From the NCBI GenBank assembly GCA_964400875.1, contig CAYNWK010000193.1:1-7817 (forward strand): a DNA stretch of 7,817 nucleotides. The letters run 5' to 3'. A program made the position numbers and the translations under genes. Origin of the DNA: CAYNWK01 sp964400875 (GTDB lineage Bacteria; Chloroflexota; Anaerolineae; Anaerolineales; UBA4823). Below are positions 6,260-7,817 of this stretch, piece by piece (within the stretch, counting starts at the first letter, position 1; every line of letters starts with the position of its first letter). The notes under the pieces are model-generated. The model was not told where the DNA came from. It was given only the letters and a program-made list of their open reading frames with translations, and did no database searches.

Positions 6260-7624
6260 ATCGAGGGCAAGGTCCTCGCCAACAATGATATAGCGTTCGC
6301 CCCCCAACAGGTTATGCACTTCTTGTCCGTTGAGAAAACCCAGGCCATTTACAGGTATCCGGACTTGCCGGCGCGCCGTGCTGGCGTTGATCGCCACCAG
6401 GAGGGCTTGCGTGTTCAACGTGCGCGCAAAAGCATATACATTGTGCTTGACATCCACGAATACGCGTAGAAAATCCCCCCGCCTTAACACACTGTGTTGT
6501 TTGCGTAAGGAAATCAGCTGTTTCACCCAGCCTTGCAATTCTTCATTGCGCTCTTCGGACTTCCAGGGGAAAGCTCGCCTGCAATCAGGGTCTTTACCCC
6601 CTGGCAAAGCGACTTCGTCGCCATAATAGATCGCTGGCGCGCCAGGGTAGGCAAACTGCAAGGCGAAAACCAGTTTGACTTTATCCACATTCTTATCGAG
6701 AAGAGAATAAAGCCGTTCGGTGTCATGAGAACCCAGGGGAAGATACATCGCGTACACGTTCTCCCTAGGGTATCGCGTCAGCAGCGCTTCGATCTGGTCG
6801 GCGAACTCTTTCGCTGAAAGAAAGCCAGTTCCGATAAATTCGAGCAAGGCGTCACGCAAAGGGTAATTCATCAGGCCATCGAAATGATCGTCGCCCACCC
6901 ATCGGGGGTCTGCGGTCCAGATCTCTCCGACCAGGTAAGCATCCCGGTTGGCAGATTTAATCGTCTGGCGAAATTCGCCCCAAAATTCATCGTCATCGAT
7001 CTCGTTGGGTACGTCCAGGCGCCAGCCGTCGGCGCCCTGCTCGATCCAGTACCGGCTCACATCGAGCAAATATTTGCGAACGGCGGGGTTGTCGGTGTTG
7101 AATTTCGGCAGGCTGGCGATACCCCACCAGGCAAGGTAATCCTCCGTGATCCCTGCGCTGTAGGCAGAAACCGGAAATCGTTTGATGTGGTACCAATCAA
7201 GATATGGAGAATGCTCCTGGTTCTCTAAGATGTCATTGAAGGCAAAGAAGCCCCGCCCGCTGTGGTTGAAAACGCCGTCCAAGATAATGCGCATCCCATT
7301 TTGATGGGCTACTCTCAACAACGACTGGAAATCAACCATATTACCCAGCTTCGGGTCTATCCGGTAGTAATCGCTGGTGTTATAGCGGTGGTTGGAAGGG
7401 GAGTGAAAGATCGGGTTGAGGTAGATCGCCGTTACGCCCAGATCGAGCAGGTAGTCGATATTGGTGATGATGCCGCGCAGATCGCCCCCCATGAAATTCC
7501 ACAATGTGGGAGATGAACCCCAGGGCGCAACGTTGACGGGATCGTTGCGTAAATCGCCATTGGCGAAACGATCGGGGAAAATCTGGTAGAAAATTGCGTC
7601 TTGAACCCAATAAGGTACGCTCAT
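6227..7624 (-). CDS. GH13 alpha-glucan hydrolase, neopullulanase/cyclomaltodextrinase-like
   Basis: Hydrolyses alpha-1,4 (possibly alpha-1,6) links in maltodextrins, cyclodextrins or pullulan; probably cytoplasmic, as no signal peptide is seen. The product is 465 residues and starts directly in the barrel (VQDAIFYQIFPDRFANGD). All GH13 regions are present: VI GVTAIYLNP (63-71); I DGVFNH (116-121); V LPKFN (172-176); II GWRLDVPNE with nucleophile Asp204; III VGEIW with acid/base Glu234; IV LGSHDTER with His300-Asp301; and GDEVALPGGKDPDCRR (335-350). The LPKFN form of region V and the GGKDPDCRR stretch point to the neopullulanase group (near GH13_20). The N-terminal CBM34 domain of classical members (about 580-600 residues) is absent; a short beta-rich C-terminal domain (about 385-465) is present. 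GAGGAG (7633-7628) ends 3 nt before the ATG. The 3' end overlaps the sulfurtransferase gene tail to tail. The precise substrate cannot be read from sequence. Confidence 0.92.
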   Translation of the reverse strand: MSVPYWVQDAIFYQIFPDRFANGDLRNDPVNVAPWGSSPTLWNFMGGDLRGIITNIDYLLDLGVTAIYLNPIFHSPSNHRYNTSDYYRIDPKLGNMVDFQSLLRVAHQNGMRIILDGVFNHSGRGFFAFNDILENQEHSPYLDWYHIKRFPVSAYSAGITEDYLAWWGIASLPKFNTDNPAVRKYLLDVSRYWIEQGADGWRLDVPNEIDDDEFWGEFRQTIKSANRDAYLVGEIWTADPRWVGDDHFDGLMNYPLRDALLEFIGTGFLSAKEFADQIEALLTRYPRENVYAMYLPLGSHDTERLYSLLDKNVDKVKLVFALQFAYPGAPAIYYGDEVALPGGKDPDCRRAFPWKSEERNEELQGWVKQLISLRKQHSVLRRGDFLRVFVDVKHNVYAFARTLNTQALLVAINASTARRQVRIPVNGLGFLNGQEVHNLLGGERYIIVGEDLALDLPPWGVVWIA

Positions 7625-7737
7625 GTTCTCCTCACGAAAGCGTCGCAGAGCGAAATCTGAAGGTCGGCCGCGCTTCCGGTTAAACAGCCCAAGTTCCGAG
7701 GTCGCATAGATCCGGGTAACCGATCGAAAGCGGGAAA

Positions 7738-7743
7738 ATTATA
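7738..7743 (-). promoter_or_regulatory. Candidate -10 box (TATAAT) for the second GH13 gene
   Basis: A perfect TATAAT on the minus strand, about 114 nt upstream of the ATG at 7624. There is no TGn extension and no recognisable -35 hexamer at 16-18 nt, so the match may be chance in an AT-rich patch. Nothing else in 7625-7817 could be assigned. Confidence 0.25.
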
Positions 7744-7817
7744 CTTGCTTAAGCCCTTCTCCCCGGTCGCCGATAGCCCAGAAAAGAAAAGGGATTTCGC
7801 AAATCTATAGCGCTTGC

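Noticed and set aside
7625..7817. Possible tRNA or small gene at the right end
   Set aside because: No cloverleaf, no T-loop GTTCRANNC pattern, and no ribosome-site-led open frame was found; it is probably just the upstream region of the second GH13 gene.

Overview
The window reads as chromosomal DNA of moderately high GC from a free-living bacterium. I favour a member of the Chloroflexota, possibly an Anaerolineae-type organism, because of the very large N-terminally extended GH13 protein and the Lon-related protease / stress protein / sulfurtransferase set. This placement rests on family recollection and was not tested by a search. Every gene start is supported by a strong Shine-Dalgarno sequence. 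I saw no tRNA, rRNA, transposon, CRISPR array or phage gene.

Layout. (1) From the left edge to 1777, on the minus strand, lies the N-terminal 592 residues of a very large GH13 (alpha-amylase superfamily) protein whose 3' end is outside the window. (2) Positions 1778-2051 are a 274-nt divergent intergenic region. It carries an extended -10 promoter for the GH13 gene and a perfect 7+4+7 palindrome upstream of the next gene. (3) Positions 2052-6259, plus strand, hold a three-gene unit: a Lon-related AAA+ protease with an intact Ser-Lys dyad, a two-domain universal stress protein immediately downstream, and a 3-mercaptopyruvate sulfurtransferase 42 nt further on. (4) Positions 6227-7624, minus strand, hold a second, compact GH13 enzyme of the neopullulanase/cyclomaltodextrinase type, whose 3' end overlaps the sulfurtransferase gene tail to tail by 33 nt. 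(5) Positions 7625-7817 are the upstream region of that gene, with only a weak candidate promoter.

How the genes may work together. The plus-strand genes look like a protein-quality-control and stress operon: a protease for damaged proteins, a nucleotide-binding stress protein, and a sulfurtransferase for cyanide detoxification or persulfide chemistry. The two minus-strand genes act on alpha-glucans. The first is divergent from the stress operon and the second convergent with it, so transcription of the second without efficient termination would make antisense RNA over the operon. Neither glucan enzyme shows an N-terminal signal peptide, which suggests cytoplasmic turnover of maltodextrin or glycogen rather than digestion of external starch.

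Nothing here is clearly a new system. The points most worth a second look are the uncharacterised N-terminal region of the large GH13 protein, the atypical Walker B of the Lon-related protease, the palindrome upstream of it, and the linkage of protease, stress protein and sulfurtransferase.
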